From positions 73,749,763-73,813,762 of the forward strand of contig CM071570.1 of NCBI GenBank assembly GCA_036426205.1: a DNA stretch of 64,000 bases. Direction: 5' to 3'. The translations under genes were made by a program, and so were the position numbers. Origin of the DNA: Ascaphus truei (taxonomy: Eukaryota > Chordata > Amphibia > Anura > Ascaphidae). Each line of letters starts with the position of its first letter. Position 1 is the first letter of the stretch. This document shows positions 1 through 10,639 of the stretch, one piece after another. The notes beneath the pieces are model-generated. The model was not told where the DNA came from, searched no databases, and saw nothing but the letters and a program-made list of their open reading frames with translations.

Positions 1-399
1 GGGGGGGGGCGGAGAAGAGAAATACACGAGAGGAGAGGAGAGCAGAGACAGAAGGGGAAAAGATGGAAAGACAAAGGCTGTGAGAGAGAAAGACACTAGG
101 GGGAAAGGATACAGAGAAAGACATGAGGGTGAGGGAGAAACAAAGGGACATGATGGGGCAAAGTATACTGAATGTGATTATGTTGTAACATCTGAAGGGG
201 CCCCATTCTTCAACTGTGTCCTGGGCCCAAACTATTCTGTTTGGGGGCCCTGCCCACTACTAACTACCCTTACTATCCATTGATTGCACTTTTTGTTCTG
301 ATTGGATATTAACAGTATCACATCTTTCCATGTGGCAAAACACTGAGGAAGTTCAAAGATGGTCAGGCTTCTTCCCTATGCTGACTTTGCACTTGCATA
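1..399. other. Unassigned sequence
   Basis: A purine-rich leader of GAGA type occupies about 1-160. AT-balanced sequence with no recognisable gene or repeat follows. The short open frames here have no coding character. Confidence 0.5.
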
Positions 400-407
400 C
401 GCTACAT

Positions 408-760
408 CAGCGGTGCGCAAACTGTGGGGCGCGACCCCCAGGGGGGGCGCGAGACTGCCGACGGGGGGCGCGGGGTTTACAGAGGCCCCGTGCGCTTCCC
501 GAAGGCACTTAAATTAAGTGCCGGGGGAGCTGCAGGGCCTCTGTAAACCATACTTACCCGTGGCTCCGGCGGCTTCCTCCCGGCGTCGCCATGGCAACGC
601 GGCGTCAAAAATGACGCTGCGAGGTCATGTGACGTCACGTTGCTATGGCAACGTGACGTCATTACGCCGGAGCGAGGGTAAGTTGGGGTTGGGGGGGGGG
701 GCGCGGGAGTGAGGGGACAGCCGGCAGGGGGGCGCAGGGAAAAAAGTTTGCGCCCCCCTG
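408..760. mobile_element. hAT-type non-autonomous element (MITE), 353 bp
   Basis: The element begins CAGCGGTGCGCAAACT and ends AGTTTGCGCCCCCCTG, so the ends are imperfect inverted repeats. It is flanked by a perfect 8-bp target duplication, CGCTACAT, at 400-407 and 761-768. An 8-bp duplication with CAG...CTG ends is the hAT hallmark. The inside is CpG-rich and contains a self-complementary block around 478-545 (TTACAGAGGCCC and its complement), which recurs near 4.8 kb and 54.8 kb. It also has a CGTGACGTCA-rich stretch at 600-665. There is no transposase. A degraded relative lies at 26469-26703. Confidence 0.88.
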
Positions 761-857
761 CGCTACATATAGTCATACATTTTTGTCTCAGTCAGTCTAG
801 AATACATTTAAGACAGAAGATATATTTTTGTTTTTGTCCCTGGCATAGAAATATGCT

Positions 858-1910
858 ATATATACACAGAGAACACCCGCACAACTTAGTATTTTGAACC
901 AATGTGAGGTGCTAACTAGGTAGAAACAAGAATGCATAAATAGAGAAAAGAAACCTAGTATATAAGCACTCTTCTTCACAACTAAATGTATAATGAATGT
1001 ATTAAAATACTTTATTTGTATCAATGAATAAAAAAACGGGGTTTAAAATAAGATATATATCAAACAGTACGTGACTGTCATTAGTAATGTAACTCTGGTA
1101 AGTTAGGTTGATGAAACATATGGGGATCCCTTATAGATATTCGGGATCCTTATGCTATTGTATAGCTGCCTATTAATATAGGACTAAGGCCGTCACTGAG
1201 CCACTGCTTAGAAACTGATCTGTCCCTTATAAGGCGGATCTGAAATGTGTAATAGTAAGCTATAAAATGCTTTATTCGTCCGCTATATGTGTAATCTGTA
1301 TAAAGACAGCTGGCAGCCTCCCTGGCGGTGTGTCTTATGAATAGGGTTAAACCAAAGCACTAGAAAAAGACCCACGTAAGAGTTTCTTCCCCACACCACC
1401 ACTAGCCTATGAGGTGTTATTGTTTAACTAAAAAGTAACCAGATGTCCCTAACTAATAAGTATACAGGCAATGACAGCCCGATGGGTACTGGATACCACT
1501 GAAGGCTAATGTGGAGCAATAAAAGTATTCTTCCCCCAATGTGGTTTAGTAAATGGTCTCCTGTATGGAGATACTGCATTTTATAGCTTACTATTACACA
1601 TTTCAGATCCGCCTTATAAGGGACAGATCAGTTTCTAAGCAGTGGCCCAGTGACGGCCTTAGTCCTATATTAATAGGCAGCTATACAATAGCATAAGGAT
1701 CCCGAATATCTATAAGGGATCCCCATATGTTTCATCAACCTAACTTACCAGAGTTACGTTACTAATGACAGTCACGTACTGTTTGATATATATCTTATTT
1801 TAAACCCCATTTTTTTATTCATTGATACAAATAAAGTATTTTAATACATTCATTATACATTTAGTTGTGAAGAAGAGTGCTTATATACTAGGTTTCTTTT
1901 CTCTATTTAT
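858..1910. mobile_element. 1.05-kb insertion with 335-bp inverted repeats and a 15-bp target duplication
   Basis: A 15-bp direct repeat, GCATAGAAATATGCT, occurs at 843-857 and 1911-1925 and brackets the block. Inside, about 932-1269 and 1574-1914 are near-identical inverted repeats, differing at only a few positions. They flank a 304-bp single-copy spacer (1270-1573). About 75 bp of non-repeated sequence lies between the left duplication and the left arm. A 15-bp duplication is too long for hAT, Harbinger or mariner and fits target-primed insertion, for example a Penelope-like or LINE-like element with inverted terminal copies. No coding sequence is visible. The class is inferred; the repeats and the duplication are seen directly. 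Confidence 0.7.
932..1269. repeat. Left arm of the inverted repeat
   Basis: Reverse complement of about 1574-1914. It includes AT-rich stretches and two GGATCC sites in palindromic context. The high identity of the arms suggests a recent insertion or gene conversion. Confidence 0.85.
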
Positions 1911-1914
1911 GCAT
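1574..1914. repeat. Right arm of the inverted repeat
   Basis: Reverse complement of about 932-1269. The open frame starting inside it at 1822 simply reads through the arm into the flank and is mirrored by a minus-strand frame in the left arm, so it is not treated as a gene. Confidence 0.85.
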
Positions 1915-1925
1915 AGAAATATGCT

Positions 1926-2850
1926 GCTTGACTGGTGGTGTTGGCCCGGATTTATCAGCACTATTCTGCCGATCACTTTGCTCTTTTTCAATGCTGATGG
2001 TTTAGCTTCACAGGGAAAGAGTAGTCACACTGCTTCAGTGTCTTACTTTCCCTTGCCATGGTTTTTCCTGTTGAACATTCCCTGGGTTTTGTACCATTAC
2101 TACCAAGAGCAGAAACAAGCACATCTCACTTCCCTTCTTCTCTCTGACTCTGAGGATCCAATTCTAAGAAGGATGTGCTCTAAATTGTGCTCACCAGTCC
2201 CCTGAGCTTTTCTTAGAGTCTGGGGAAGTCAAGAGCTTGGAAGTCGAATCGCTGGCTACAGGAAGGTACTACATAGATGCATGTTGATATTCTGTCTTTC
2301 CCACTGAGGCTGGTATGTTCAAACATATCTTTCTTCATTACAGTGCGCACACCCTGTTTAGGTTTAGCTTTGCGTGTGGAGTTACCTTACATGCAAGGTG
2401 TTGGGTTTTACTTTTGGGTTTGGCTACAGACTTAGAGAACCCTGTCTTGCCCACAGCCACTGGTGGATTAGTGGTCAATTGGGGCATTGTACTGTGCTAG
2501 GAGTATCAGCCATGTCAAAAGAAATTGAAGAAGAGCTACATGACGTAGGTAAAGGGTCTGACTGCCATAGGCATCCTGTCTTTCCCATTCCCCCACAAAA
2601 TATACATAAAATTGTCTTTTGACATTAAAAAAATACTTTTCAATTGACCAAAAGGTAAATCACCAAAACTAAATGTAAATCAAGTATAGTTTGACAGATG
2701 ATGCAGTGTGTTCAAAGTAAAATATAATTATATTGTAGCATTAATGTCTATTCCTCTTGGGTACACTCAAACAGTAAGACAAGTGCTAGATGAATTAGTC
2801 CCCCCAAATTATCAGTACATTACTCTTGAATGTTAAGAAGCTTAAAATAT
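1926..2850. other. Unassigned sequence
   Basis: Single-copy-looking sequence with no supported gene. One 127-codon frame overlaps the right arm of the inverted repeat and continues to about 2205 with no recognisable domain. Confidence 0.4.
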
Positions 2851-2864
2851 GGATTAGATGAGAG

Positions 2865-3330
2865 ATGGTGCTCAAAAGTCATATGTATACTCTATCCAGG
2901 TAATAATTATGAGTCCATAAGTATCCGGGGTGCTGTAAAGATGTCCCAAGTAAGGCAGTCCATGAAATATGTAACCCAGAAGAGATAGGGGCCTAATGTC
3001 AACCACAATAATTGGCCACAATACTTTCCTCCATAAAGGTATAATATAATAAGTGTTTAGCATAAGGTAATGTGATACAGGGCTATAGCCCATTACCTGC
3101 CAACATCTTGCCAGGACAGTCCAGCCACTCCAGGGCGTGCGATCCGTTGGCAAGAGGTCAAGAGAGTATGTAGTGGAACCAAAGCACAGCCAGAATCCAG
3201 AGATGAAAAAAATGAAGAATTTTCAAGGCAACTCCAAATAGAAATGAATTTTTTTGTGTATAGCTCACAATGGATGTAGGGTGAAAAACACACCTACGCG
3301 TTTCGTGCGTTAACAGTTTATCAAGGTTAG
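2865..3330 (-). mobile_element. Retroelement-like unit with a GAAACGCGTAGG head (minus strand)
   Basis: Read on the minus strand, the unit starts near 3326 with CCTTGATAAACTGTTAACG, followed by CACGAAACGCGTAGGTG. It runs about 450 bp to a tail near 2870. Three other places (47.9, 56.0 and 60.9 kb) share the same order: a TGATGAA-like box, GAAACGCGT, a body of about 400-450 bp, then a T-rich tail. Boundaries are approximate and no coding sequence is present. Confidence 0.4.
3293..3326 (-). other. Hammerhead-like core motif, site 1
   Basis: The minus strand reads TTGATAAA, then a short spacer, then CACGAAACGCGTAGG. This resembles the CUGAUGA ... GAAAC core order of hammerhead ribozymes, but the intervening stem is weak here and I find no partner for stem I. 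It is recorded mainly because the motif recurs. Confidence 0.2.
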
Positions 3331-3384
3331 CTTAAAATATGTACTTATTATTATTTTGCAACTGTAAAATATGACACTAATATG

Positions 3385-3540
3385 CAGTGTTCGACAAACC
3401 TATACATTTGCTCGCCCCGGGCGAGTGGATTTAACCCCCGGGCGAGTAAATATTGGCCCAAGCAGCACACGTTTGGTACTAGGTGGCGAGTAGATTTTTT
3501 TGTGTGGCGAGTAGATTTTTTGTTGATTTGTCAACCACTG
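3385..3540. mobile_element. hAT MITE, 156 bp, with repeated GGCGAGTAGAT units
   Basis: The element has inverted ends CAGTGTTCGACAAA and TTTGTCAACCACTG. It is bracketed by a perfect 8-bp target duplication, CTAATATG, at 3377-3384 and 3541-3548. The interior carries several GGCGAGTA/GGGCGAGT repeats and a CCCCGGGCGAG hairpin. It is a non-autonomous hAT derivative. Confidence 0.92.
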
Positions 3541-3548
3541 CTAATATG

Positions 3549-5640
3549 TATAACTAAAGGCAAATAAAACAGGTAAACAACACATGATTTTAATATTTGA
3601 CTAATAAAAGTGTAGCTTGGAAGATGGTGGCAATATTTCTCTACCACTACTAGATAAACTAACAGCAGTAACACTATGTCGCCCAAATAATTAGCTCGGT
3701 AAACGACCCGAAGTACTCTTTTCTGTACATGTGTAGTGCGAAAGATGCAAACTCTGTTTATTGGATCTTATCTGTCCCTTCTTTTCGGTAAAAAAAAAAA
3801 AAAAAACTATTACCACTACAGACTTACAGGGCTGAATGAAGGCAGGTCACGCCAAAAGGTAGTAGTCTAGCTTTTTGCGCACATTTAGCAAGAAATATGT
3901 GCTTAATAATAACTAATAATATTTAATATATCTTATCAAGCCCTATTCGGTAAGCAAATCAAAAACAGTAACATTAGAAGTTACAGGGATGGATTAAACT
4001 TAAAACACTCGTCTATTGTGAAAATGTAGTGAAGAACAAAACTAGATATACAATACTAATTCAACTGTAAAACAAGGGGGGGGGGGTGGCGAAAGGATAA
4101 GAGATGTAATACTCTGGCGGTCTGTGGTGCTGATCTGTTCCCTGAAGGAGGGGAAAGATTAGGCAGTGGCAGGAATCTGGGGCTGCTGGAGCATTGGGTT
4201 ATTATAGCAAAACATCACTCAGATGGAACCAAGGGATGTAAGTGCGTCCGAAGGAGAGAGCCTCTTACCCAGCTTTCCAGGCATGCACTGCTTTAATACA
4301 AACAAATGGACTGTTAGCGGTGGCCAGTCAGGCTCAGGGAGTTATCCAGAGAGCAGAGGGGGCTGTTACACAGAGTTAAGGAAAAATGACATTTGAAGGA
4401 TTGAAAGTGAGAAATGAAACATAATAAGGAGAAGAGAGAAAACTAAGGACCAGAAAACTCGGGGAATCAGAAAGAGAAAAGAAAAGGTTAAAATGAATAG
4501 ATTGCAGAAGCCAACAAGAGAATAAAAACAGGGAAAATTAAACTTAAGGGAAAACAGGAAAAGGTTCAGAGCATAATAGGGAATACAAAACAAAAGAATT
4601 AGATAACGCTAGAAAGAAACCAGAAGGTAGTCCCCAGATTAAAGTCAGATAAGGGTTACTGATCCTGGATGCAAGGGTGGATTGGAGATGGATATCGGTC
4701 CGGGCAATATCTGTTTTACCAGTCCTCCTCTCATGACGTGGAGACGCATCACCATGTGATGTCGCATTGTCATCGAAATGCGTCGCTACAGGGTGAGATG
4801 TCGCTCCAGTAAACGACACTTACAGAGGCCCCACGCTCTCCCTCGGCAATCAGCTTAATTGTTGTGGGGAAGAGTGCAGGGCCTGTGTAACCCCCATCAA
4901 GCCTCCTTACACTGTATACACGCACATACAAACAATCTTATCTGCTTGGGGTAAGGAGGTCTCCTCAGTGCTGCTCTGGTCCTACGCCAGTCCAGGGACT
5001 CCGTTACTCCCTCCTCAAGTCAGGCGGAAGTTGGACCCAATTTCCAGCTCCAACAGGGAGAGGATGCAGTGACTGCCAGGCTGAATCGGGAGCCGCTCAA
5101 AGGGAGGGCCTCTGTTGATGTCAAATTGTCAATTATCTGGCTGTCTTCATCCTGATCCCATATTTTACTGTGACATTTTTAAGAGGTTCTGTCTTTTGGG
5201 CAACATACTACTTTCCCCTCTTCCCGCACAAAAAAATTGCAAAGATTAATACTGTATGTTAGAAATACATACCACTGTGATTTTTTATTTAAAAAAATGG
5301 CTTGATCACTGTGGTATTGACTGACACAACATTTTGGTGATATGCCAGAAGGAAGCAGTGATGGAAGCACCTTATGGCACTTGTAAGTCAATTGAGTCGT
5401 AACGTTTCTTCCAGTGGTGTAGGTGTCTTATAAAGTATAACTTATTAAATATAATTCTATTTCTTTAGTTAGTTAAGAACCACAAAGCCCCTAACAAGGG
5501 AAATATTATTTCTATATTATTATATTTATTACCATGCTTTTTGTAGTGAGGCTATTGTACCTACAGTACATTGGTAAAGTTAAAAAAAAAGCGTATCTTA
5601 CACTAAGACATTTCTTTGTAGTACAGTACTTGTCTTATAG
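3549..5640. other. Mostly unassigned sequence with a MITE-like GC block at 4,720-4,900
   Basis: No gene is supported. Poly-A and poly-G runs occur at 3788-3807 and about 4077-4086. The block around 4720-4900 contains ACAGAGGCCCC and its near complement around an AATTAATT-like centre. This is the same internal hairpin as in the hAT element at 408-760, so it is probably a decayed relative. The rest shows nothing recognisable. Confidence 0.4.
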
Positions 5641-5655
5641 CACAGTTCTTTCCAG

Positions 5656-6060
5656 CTATTTAAACTCCACTATGTGCTCCGGAGGCACAATGTATTGAGC
5701 CTGGTTATCATTTATATAACCACCATCACTTAGAGTTAGTGCAGATGATTGCAGGACAAATGATAACATCAGTGGTTCTGCTTCAAGATATCTATTTTTT
5801 TCGCAGGTCTTTTCAGCTTCAGTCAAAATGATTGCAATTTCTTGAAGTACTTAAGTGTTGACTGCAAAGATCAATATCATCCATAGCAGGTTCACAGACA
5901 CAGGACAGCAATTTTTTTCCACCACAAAAGAAAGCAGTTCAGTTCATTGTATCTGTCACTTTGGAACCAATGCAAAAGGGACACTTGGGATACAAAATTC
6001 ACAACTGGCCAGTTTAGGATGCTTCTAGTTTCACATTTTCTACTAAGAAAACACTTTCAC
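5656..6060 (-). pseudogene. Unidentified coding-like remnant, frameshifted
   Basis: On the minus strand a stop-free stretch of about 60 codons runs from about 5840 down to a TAG at 5656-5658. It has ordinary protein composition: an ILTEAEKTC-type helix, then a SDGGYINDNQAQY segment, then VPPEHIVEF before the stop. Just upstream (about 5860-6000), another frame reads a FCGGKK ... LSCVCEPAMDDIDL segment that would have to join it through a frameshift, and earlier stops are present. This pattern suggests an old processed pseudogene or a broken exon. I do not recognise the protein. Chance cannot be excluded for a stretch this short. Confidence 0.3.
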
Positions 6061-6450
6061 TTGGGTAAAATAATAGGCCTGTGACTTAGATTAAAATACT
6101 TAATTATAATTTTAATAATTAAAATACTTAAAAAAAAAAATCCTAAAGGGTGCGTTAATGATCTGATAAACTGTAAATAAATATATATAATCATTCCAGG
6201 AAAACTATATAATGTTGTGTGTATATTTTCACAGAACTATTCAAAACACCCTAATAGAGTCCAAAATATAGTGCAAAAATACATGAACGTGATACAAATG
6301 TTCAAGTTCTGGAACATTTTGGTAACAGTGATCATAACATGGTCTCATTTGAAATAAATTATCAAAAAAACTTGGGTTCAACAAAGACCTTAAACTTTAG
6401 AAAGGCAGATTTTAATAAACTGAGGTCTAATCTACAAGTAATAAACTGGG

Positions 6451-8214
6451 ATGATGTTTTTGCAGGGAAAAAATGTAGAAGATAAATGTGCAGTCTTTAA
6501 AACATTGTTAGAAAAGCACACTTATCAATGTATACCCTTGGGTAATAAGTATAAAAGAAATAAATCAAAACCAATGTGGCTAAATAAACAGGTAGGGGAG
6601 GAAATGGTCAAGAAGAGGATGGCGTTTAGATTCTTTAAATCAGAAGGGACAGAGACATCGTATCAGAATTATAAGGAATGTAACAAAAATTGCAAAAGGG
6701 CAATCAAATTAGCAAAAATGGATAGTGAAAAAAGGATTTCAATAGAAAGTAAGGTCAACCCTAAAAAGTTCTTTAAGTACCTTAATAACAAAAAAATGAG
6801 AAAAGAAAATATAGGACCCTTTCAGTGTGAGATGGGGAGGCAGATTATTGGAGATAAGGAAAAAGCAGAGGTTTTAAACAAATTATTTGCCCCCTCTGTG
6901 TTTACCAGGGAAGAATCAAGTTCAATAGTAGTGCCACAGGAGGAAGCAACAACCTCCATATTAATGAACAATTGGTTAACTGAGGAAGAAGTTCATAAGC
7001 GACTTGAAAAAATTAAAGTAAATAAGGCACCTGGCCCCGATGGCATACATCCAAGAGTTCTCAAGGAGTTAAGATCAGTAATAGCCAAACCATTATATTT
7101 AATATTCAAGGGCTCCATTTCCCCAGGCTCAGTACCACAAGATTGGCGTAAAGCAGATGTGGTGCCTATATTTAAAAAGGGAGCTAGATCACAAGCGGGA
7201 AATTACAGACCTGTAGGCCTGACTTCAATAGTGGGGAAACTACTTGAAGGTTTAATACGGGATAATATTCAGGAATACCTAATGGAAAACAAAATTATTA
7301 GTAATAGTCAGCATGGATTTATGAAGGATAGATCTTGCCAAACTAACCTTATTTGTTTCATTGAGGAGGTAAGTAGGAATTTAGACCAGGGTAATGCAGT
7401 TGATGTGGTCTACTTAGATTTTGCAAAGGCTTTTGATACGGTTTCACACAAGAGGTTGGTGTACAAAATGAAGAAAATTGGACTCAGTAATAATATGTGC
7501 ACCTGGATTGAAAACTGGTTAAAGGACAGACAAGAGAGGGTTGTCATAAATGGAACTTTTTCAGGTTGGGCTAAAGTCGTGATTGGAGTACCTCAGGGAT
7601 CGGTACTGGGACCCCTGCTCTTTTACTTGTTTATTAATGACCTTGAGGTTGGGATTGAGAACAAAGTCTCCATCTTTGCTGATGATACTAAATTGTGTAA
7701 GGTAGTAGAATCAGAGCAGGATGTAATTTCTCTTCAGAAGGACTTGGAGAGACTGGAAATGTGGGGAGGTAAATGGCAGATGAGGTTTAATACAGATACA
7801 TGTAAGGTTATGCATTTGGGGTGCAAGAATAAAAAGGCGACTTACAAATTAAATGGAGATATATTGGGGGAATCCTTGATGGAGAAGGATTTAGGAGTGC
7901 TTGTAGACAGCATGCTTAGCAATAGTGCCCAAAGTTATGCAGTAGCTCCAAAGGCAAACAAGATCTTATCTTGCATCAAACGGGCAATGGATGGAAGGCA
8001 AGTAAACATAATTATGCCCCTTTACAAAGCATTAGTAAGACCACACATTGAATATGGAGTACAATTTTGGGCACCAATCCTAAGAAAAGACATTATGGAA
8101 CTAGAGAGAGTGCAAAGAAGAGCCACCAAATTAATAAAGGGGATGGATCATCTAACTTATGAGGAGAGGCTAGCTAAATTAGATTTATTTACATTAGAAA
8201 AAAGAGGCGTCTAA
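6451..8214 (+). CDS. CR1 ORF2 reverse transcriptase (long open part)
   Basis: This 587-codon frame is the polymerase part of a LINE ORF2, which copies LINE RNA into DNA at a nicked chromosomal target. Visible motifs, by residue: the linker ending in NKAPGPDG about 191-198; the first catalytic aspartate in LDFAKAFD, about residue 323; GVPQGSVLGP at about 379-388; and the FADD box with the catalytic aspartate pair at 411-412. All catalytic residues are intact. The ATG at 6451 is not the true start: the endonuclease-side reading frame enters from upstream (6321 onwards) and is out of register by one base at an A-run. The frame stops at 8214 because of a one-base insertion; the continuation is at 8223-8498. 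Confidence 0.92.
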   Translation: MMFLQGKNVEDKCAVFKTLLEKHTYQCIPLGNKYKRNKSKPMWLNKQVGEEMVKKRMAFRFFKSEGTETSYQNYKECNKNCKRAIKLAKMDSEKRISIESKVNPKKFFKYLNNKKMRKENIGPFQCEMGRQIIGDKEKAEVLNKLFAPSVFTREESSSIVVPQEEATTSILMNNWLTEEEVHKRLEKIKVNKAPGPDGIHPRVLKELRSVIAKPLYLIFKGSISPGSVPQDWRKADVVPIFKKGARSQAGNYRPVGLTSIVGKLLEGLIRDNIQEYLMENKIISNSQHGFMKDRSCQTNLICFIEEVSRNLDQGNAVDVVYLDFAKAFDTVSHKRLVYKMKKIGLSNNMCTWIENWLKDRQERVVINGTFSGWAKVVIGVPQGSVLGPLLFYLFINDLEVGIENKVSIFADDTKLCKVVESEQDVISLQKDLERLEMWGGKWQMRFNTDTCKVMHLGCKNKKATYKLNGDILGESLMEKDLGVLVDSMLSNSAQSYAVAPKANKILSCIKRAMDGRQVNIIMPLYKALVRPHIEYGVQFWAPILRKDIMELERVQRRATKLIKGMDHLTYEERLAKLDLFTLEKRGV

Positions 8215-8222
8215 GAGGGGAT

Positions 8223-8498
8223 ATGATAACTATATACAAATATATTCAGGGACAATACAAGGAGCTTTCAAAAGAACTATTCATCCCACGGGCAGTACAA
8301 AGGACTCAGGGCCATCCCTTAAGGTTGGAGGAAAGGAGATTTCACCAGCAACAAAGGAAAGGGTTCTTTACAGCGAGGGCAGTTAAAATGTGTAATTCAT
8401 TACCCATGGAGACTGTGATGGCAGATACAATAGGTTTGTTTAAACAAAGGTTGGACATCTTTTTAGATAGGAAAGGTATACAGGGATATACCAAATAA
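8223..8498 (+). CDS. CR1 ORF2 C-terminal region after a frameshift
   Basis: This 91-codon frame continues ORF2 after the frameshift near 8205. It begins MITIYKYIQG, the usual sequence after the LEKRRLRGD block in CR1 proteins. It carries RRFHQQQRKGFF and the NSLPMETVMA ... FKQRLD end typical of CR1. The stop at 8496-8498 is the natural ORF2 stop, and the CR1 3' UTR follows directly. Confidence 0.88.
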   Translation: MITIYKYIQGQYKELSKELFIPRAVQRTQGHPLRLEERRFHQQQRKGFFTARAVKMCNSLPMETVMADTIGLFKQRLDIFLDRKGIQGYTK

Positions 8499-8749
8499 GT
8501 ATACATGGGAAGGATGTTGATCCAGGGATTAATCCGATTGCCAATCCTTGGAGTCAGGAAGGAATTTATTTTTCCCCTTATGAGATATCATTGGATGATA
8601 TGACTCTGGGGTTTTTTGTTTGCCTTCCTCTGGATCAATAAGCAAGTATAGATATAGGATAAAGTATCTGTTGTCTAAATTTAGCATAGGTTGAACTTGA
8701 TGGACATATGTCTTTTTTCAACCTCATCTACTATGTAACTATGTATACA

Positions 8750-8945
8750 TAAAATGCATATGTGCAAACACAAAAAAGTGAAAACAAAACATCCCAGAAC
8801 ACATGTAGGAGCTGTAACGGAATACAACCTCACATGTGTTCTGAACCTCAAATTGACCAATCTTGTACATTCTACATGTAACAAAGAAAAAAAGTGAAAA
8901 AAGATCTCCATACATTAGTAGTCAGCAAAAGATATGATCAAAGTA
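8750..8945. other. Short unassigned stretch
   Basis: Sequence between the CR1 tail and the first copy of the TTAAAG-AGCAATC element. Nothing is recognised. Confidence 0.4.
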
Positions 8946-9303
8946 TTAAAGAGGCAATCCTACAACACTAAAAAAAAAAAAATCCTTTTTTTTTGTTTTA
9001 ATATATGAAGTCTTCGATTACCTTTATTGAAAATGAATGACCTAAGCTGCCGATTGATACGTTCTCCCGTGATCAATCAGCAAAGATCCTGCTTCCCAGC
9101 GTTCACTAAATGGCTGCCTTTCTGTTTCAGTCAATCCTTCAGTCAGTGTAACTCAGTAGCTACAATGTATCCTGATATTACTAAGGCAACATCTATTGTT
9201 ACAGTTTGCAGCTCAAACTGCTGGGAATATTGGCAACAATTTATCACAAACAGGAACATGTTGCAAAGATCTTTCACTGTTGGGGAGGTGGCTAAAACCT
9301 GGC
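8946..9303 (+). mobile_element. TTAAAG-GAGCAATC family element, copy 1 (truncated)
   Basis: Begins TTAAAGAGGCAATCC and contains the family core (TCAGTCAGTGTAACTCAG, then GCTCAAACTGCTGGGAAT). It breaks off after CTAAAACCTGGCAT, where copy 2 starts in the opposite direction. The element family has inverted ends TTAAAGGAGCAATC or near variants. The TTAA at the boundary could be a target duplication of piggyBac type, but the superfamily is not certain. Confidence 0.75.
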
Positions 9304-9953
9304 ATTAAAAGGAGCAATCAAAGCAATATCCTATATGTGTGTTTTTTATTTATTAAAAAAATCAGTTCTGTAGTATTAGATAATACTTACAGTACTACCA
9401 TTTTTTATTTTAAAATTCAACTTCTAATGCCATTTTGAATACATTTTAATATACTGAGCATCTTTTGATTTCTATAGCAGGTTTTAGCACCCCCCCCCCA
9501 GCAGTGCAAGATTTTTTGCAACACTTTCCTGTTTGTGATAATTTGTTACCAATATTCCCAGCAGTTTGAGCTGTAAACGGTAGCAATAGATAATGTTACC
9601 TTAGTAATATAAGAATACATTATAGCTGCTGAGTTACACTGACTGATGCATTGATTTGAAACTGAAAGGCGGCCATTTAGTGAACCTTGGGAAACAGAAT
9701 TTTGCTGATTAATCACGCGAGAAACCAATCAATCAGCAGCTTAGGTCATTCGTTTTCAGAAAAGGTAATCAACTGCTGCATATATTAAAACAACAACAAA
9801 AATGTTTTATTTATTTTTAAACTGCTTGGAGTGCTTCTATAGTTCAATAAAAAAAATATGAAAAATGCCGTAAGTATTATCTAATACTACAAAACTCATT
9901 TTTTTTTAAACACGTTCCCGATGTTGCATGGATTGCTCCTTTAAGAAACAAAC
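9304..9953 (-). mobile_element. TTAAAG-GAGCAATC family element, copy 2 (complete)
   Basis: This complete copy is about 650 bp. The left end is TTAAAAGGAGCAATC and the right end GATTGCTCCTTTAA. The inverted repeat extends about 100 bp inwards, as both ends contain TAGTATTAGATAATACTTAC. It lies head to head with copy 1, so 8946-9953 can fold into a long hairpin. No transposase is present, so it is a non-autonomous DNA transposon. Confidence 0.8.
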
Positions 9954-9954
9954 A

Positions 9955-10600
9955 CCTGTAATTACACACACAATGATTAAGCAGGCATATTAGTATGGGC
10001 TTGCAGTATTTCCATGCTGACGCCTATCTCTGAACAAACAAGTCGGCCCCCAGGTCTACGCATTGTGGTGTCTAGCACAGCGTCTTGCATCAGAGCCGCA
10101 TATAGTACATGTGCATGCATGACTGCCAGTCCTTTCCAAAGCATTTCTTGATATGAATCACATCACCAGGGAATGCATACATAGAGCAGTCTACCTTTCA
10201 TGCCAATAAAATAAAGAGTCAACAATCCTAAATTGTGAATTTTAAATAACTCAGTGTTAAGGGTAATACATATAAAACTATATAAAGTCTTCCCAGTTAA
10301 TGTGAATGGATTAAAAGTAAATATAGGTGAAGAGAAAAAAAGTGATACATTAATTTGCTAAAACATAACTGTCCCCATCCCTGCTGCCGTAATGGAGAAC
10401 CCCCAAACTTGATCCTATTCTCAAAAGTCCGCAAATAAAATATCCAAAAGGCGCAAATCTGATAAAGCTAAAGAGGACAGAAGAGAAAGGGAAATAGGAA
10501 AAACCAAGGGTGTAATATATTATTAGACCAATGGAAATAAGCTGAGATTTATAGTGCATTCCCAAAGCTGATTCTTGAAACGGATATAAACATTTTAAGG
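9955..10600. other. Unassigned sequence
   Basis: AT-rich, no recognisable repeat or gene. The small open frames here lack any known motif. Confidence 0.4.
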
Positions 10601-10639
10601 GTTATGATCTCTTCAAAAACCAATTATGCAGTATGTATA

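Larger units (their letters stand above)
6283..8745 (+). mobile_element. CR1-family LINE, 5'-truncated, near-intact reverse transcriptase
   Basis: The copy starts inside the AP endonuclease domain: the frame at 6321 reads GNSDHNMVSFEI, the conserved SDH end of the nuclease. It then carries the CR1 linker, the full reverse transcriptase, the C-terminal region and a 3' UTR. The UTR ends in the frog-style tail (TTGAACTTGATGGACATATG, then a TATGTAACTATG terminus). Two single-base frameshifts are visible. One is an extra A in the A6 run near 6466-6471, just after the ATG that opens the long frame. The other is an extra base near 8205, which stops the frame at 8214 before it resumes at 8223. I see no clear target duplication. 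The high coding integrity suggests a fairly young insertion. Confidence 0.93.

Noticed and set aside
6451..6453. ATG at 6451 as the start of the CR1 protein
   Set aside because: The endonuclease end is encoded upstream in a frame one base out of register. The ATG is inside the protein and opens the frame only because of a frameshift.
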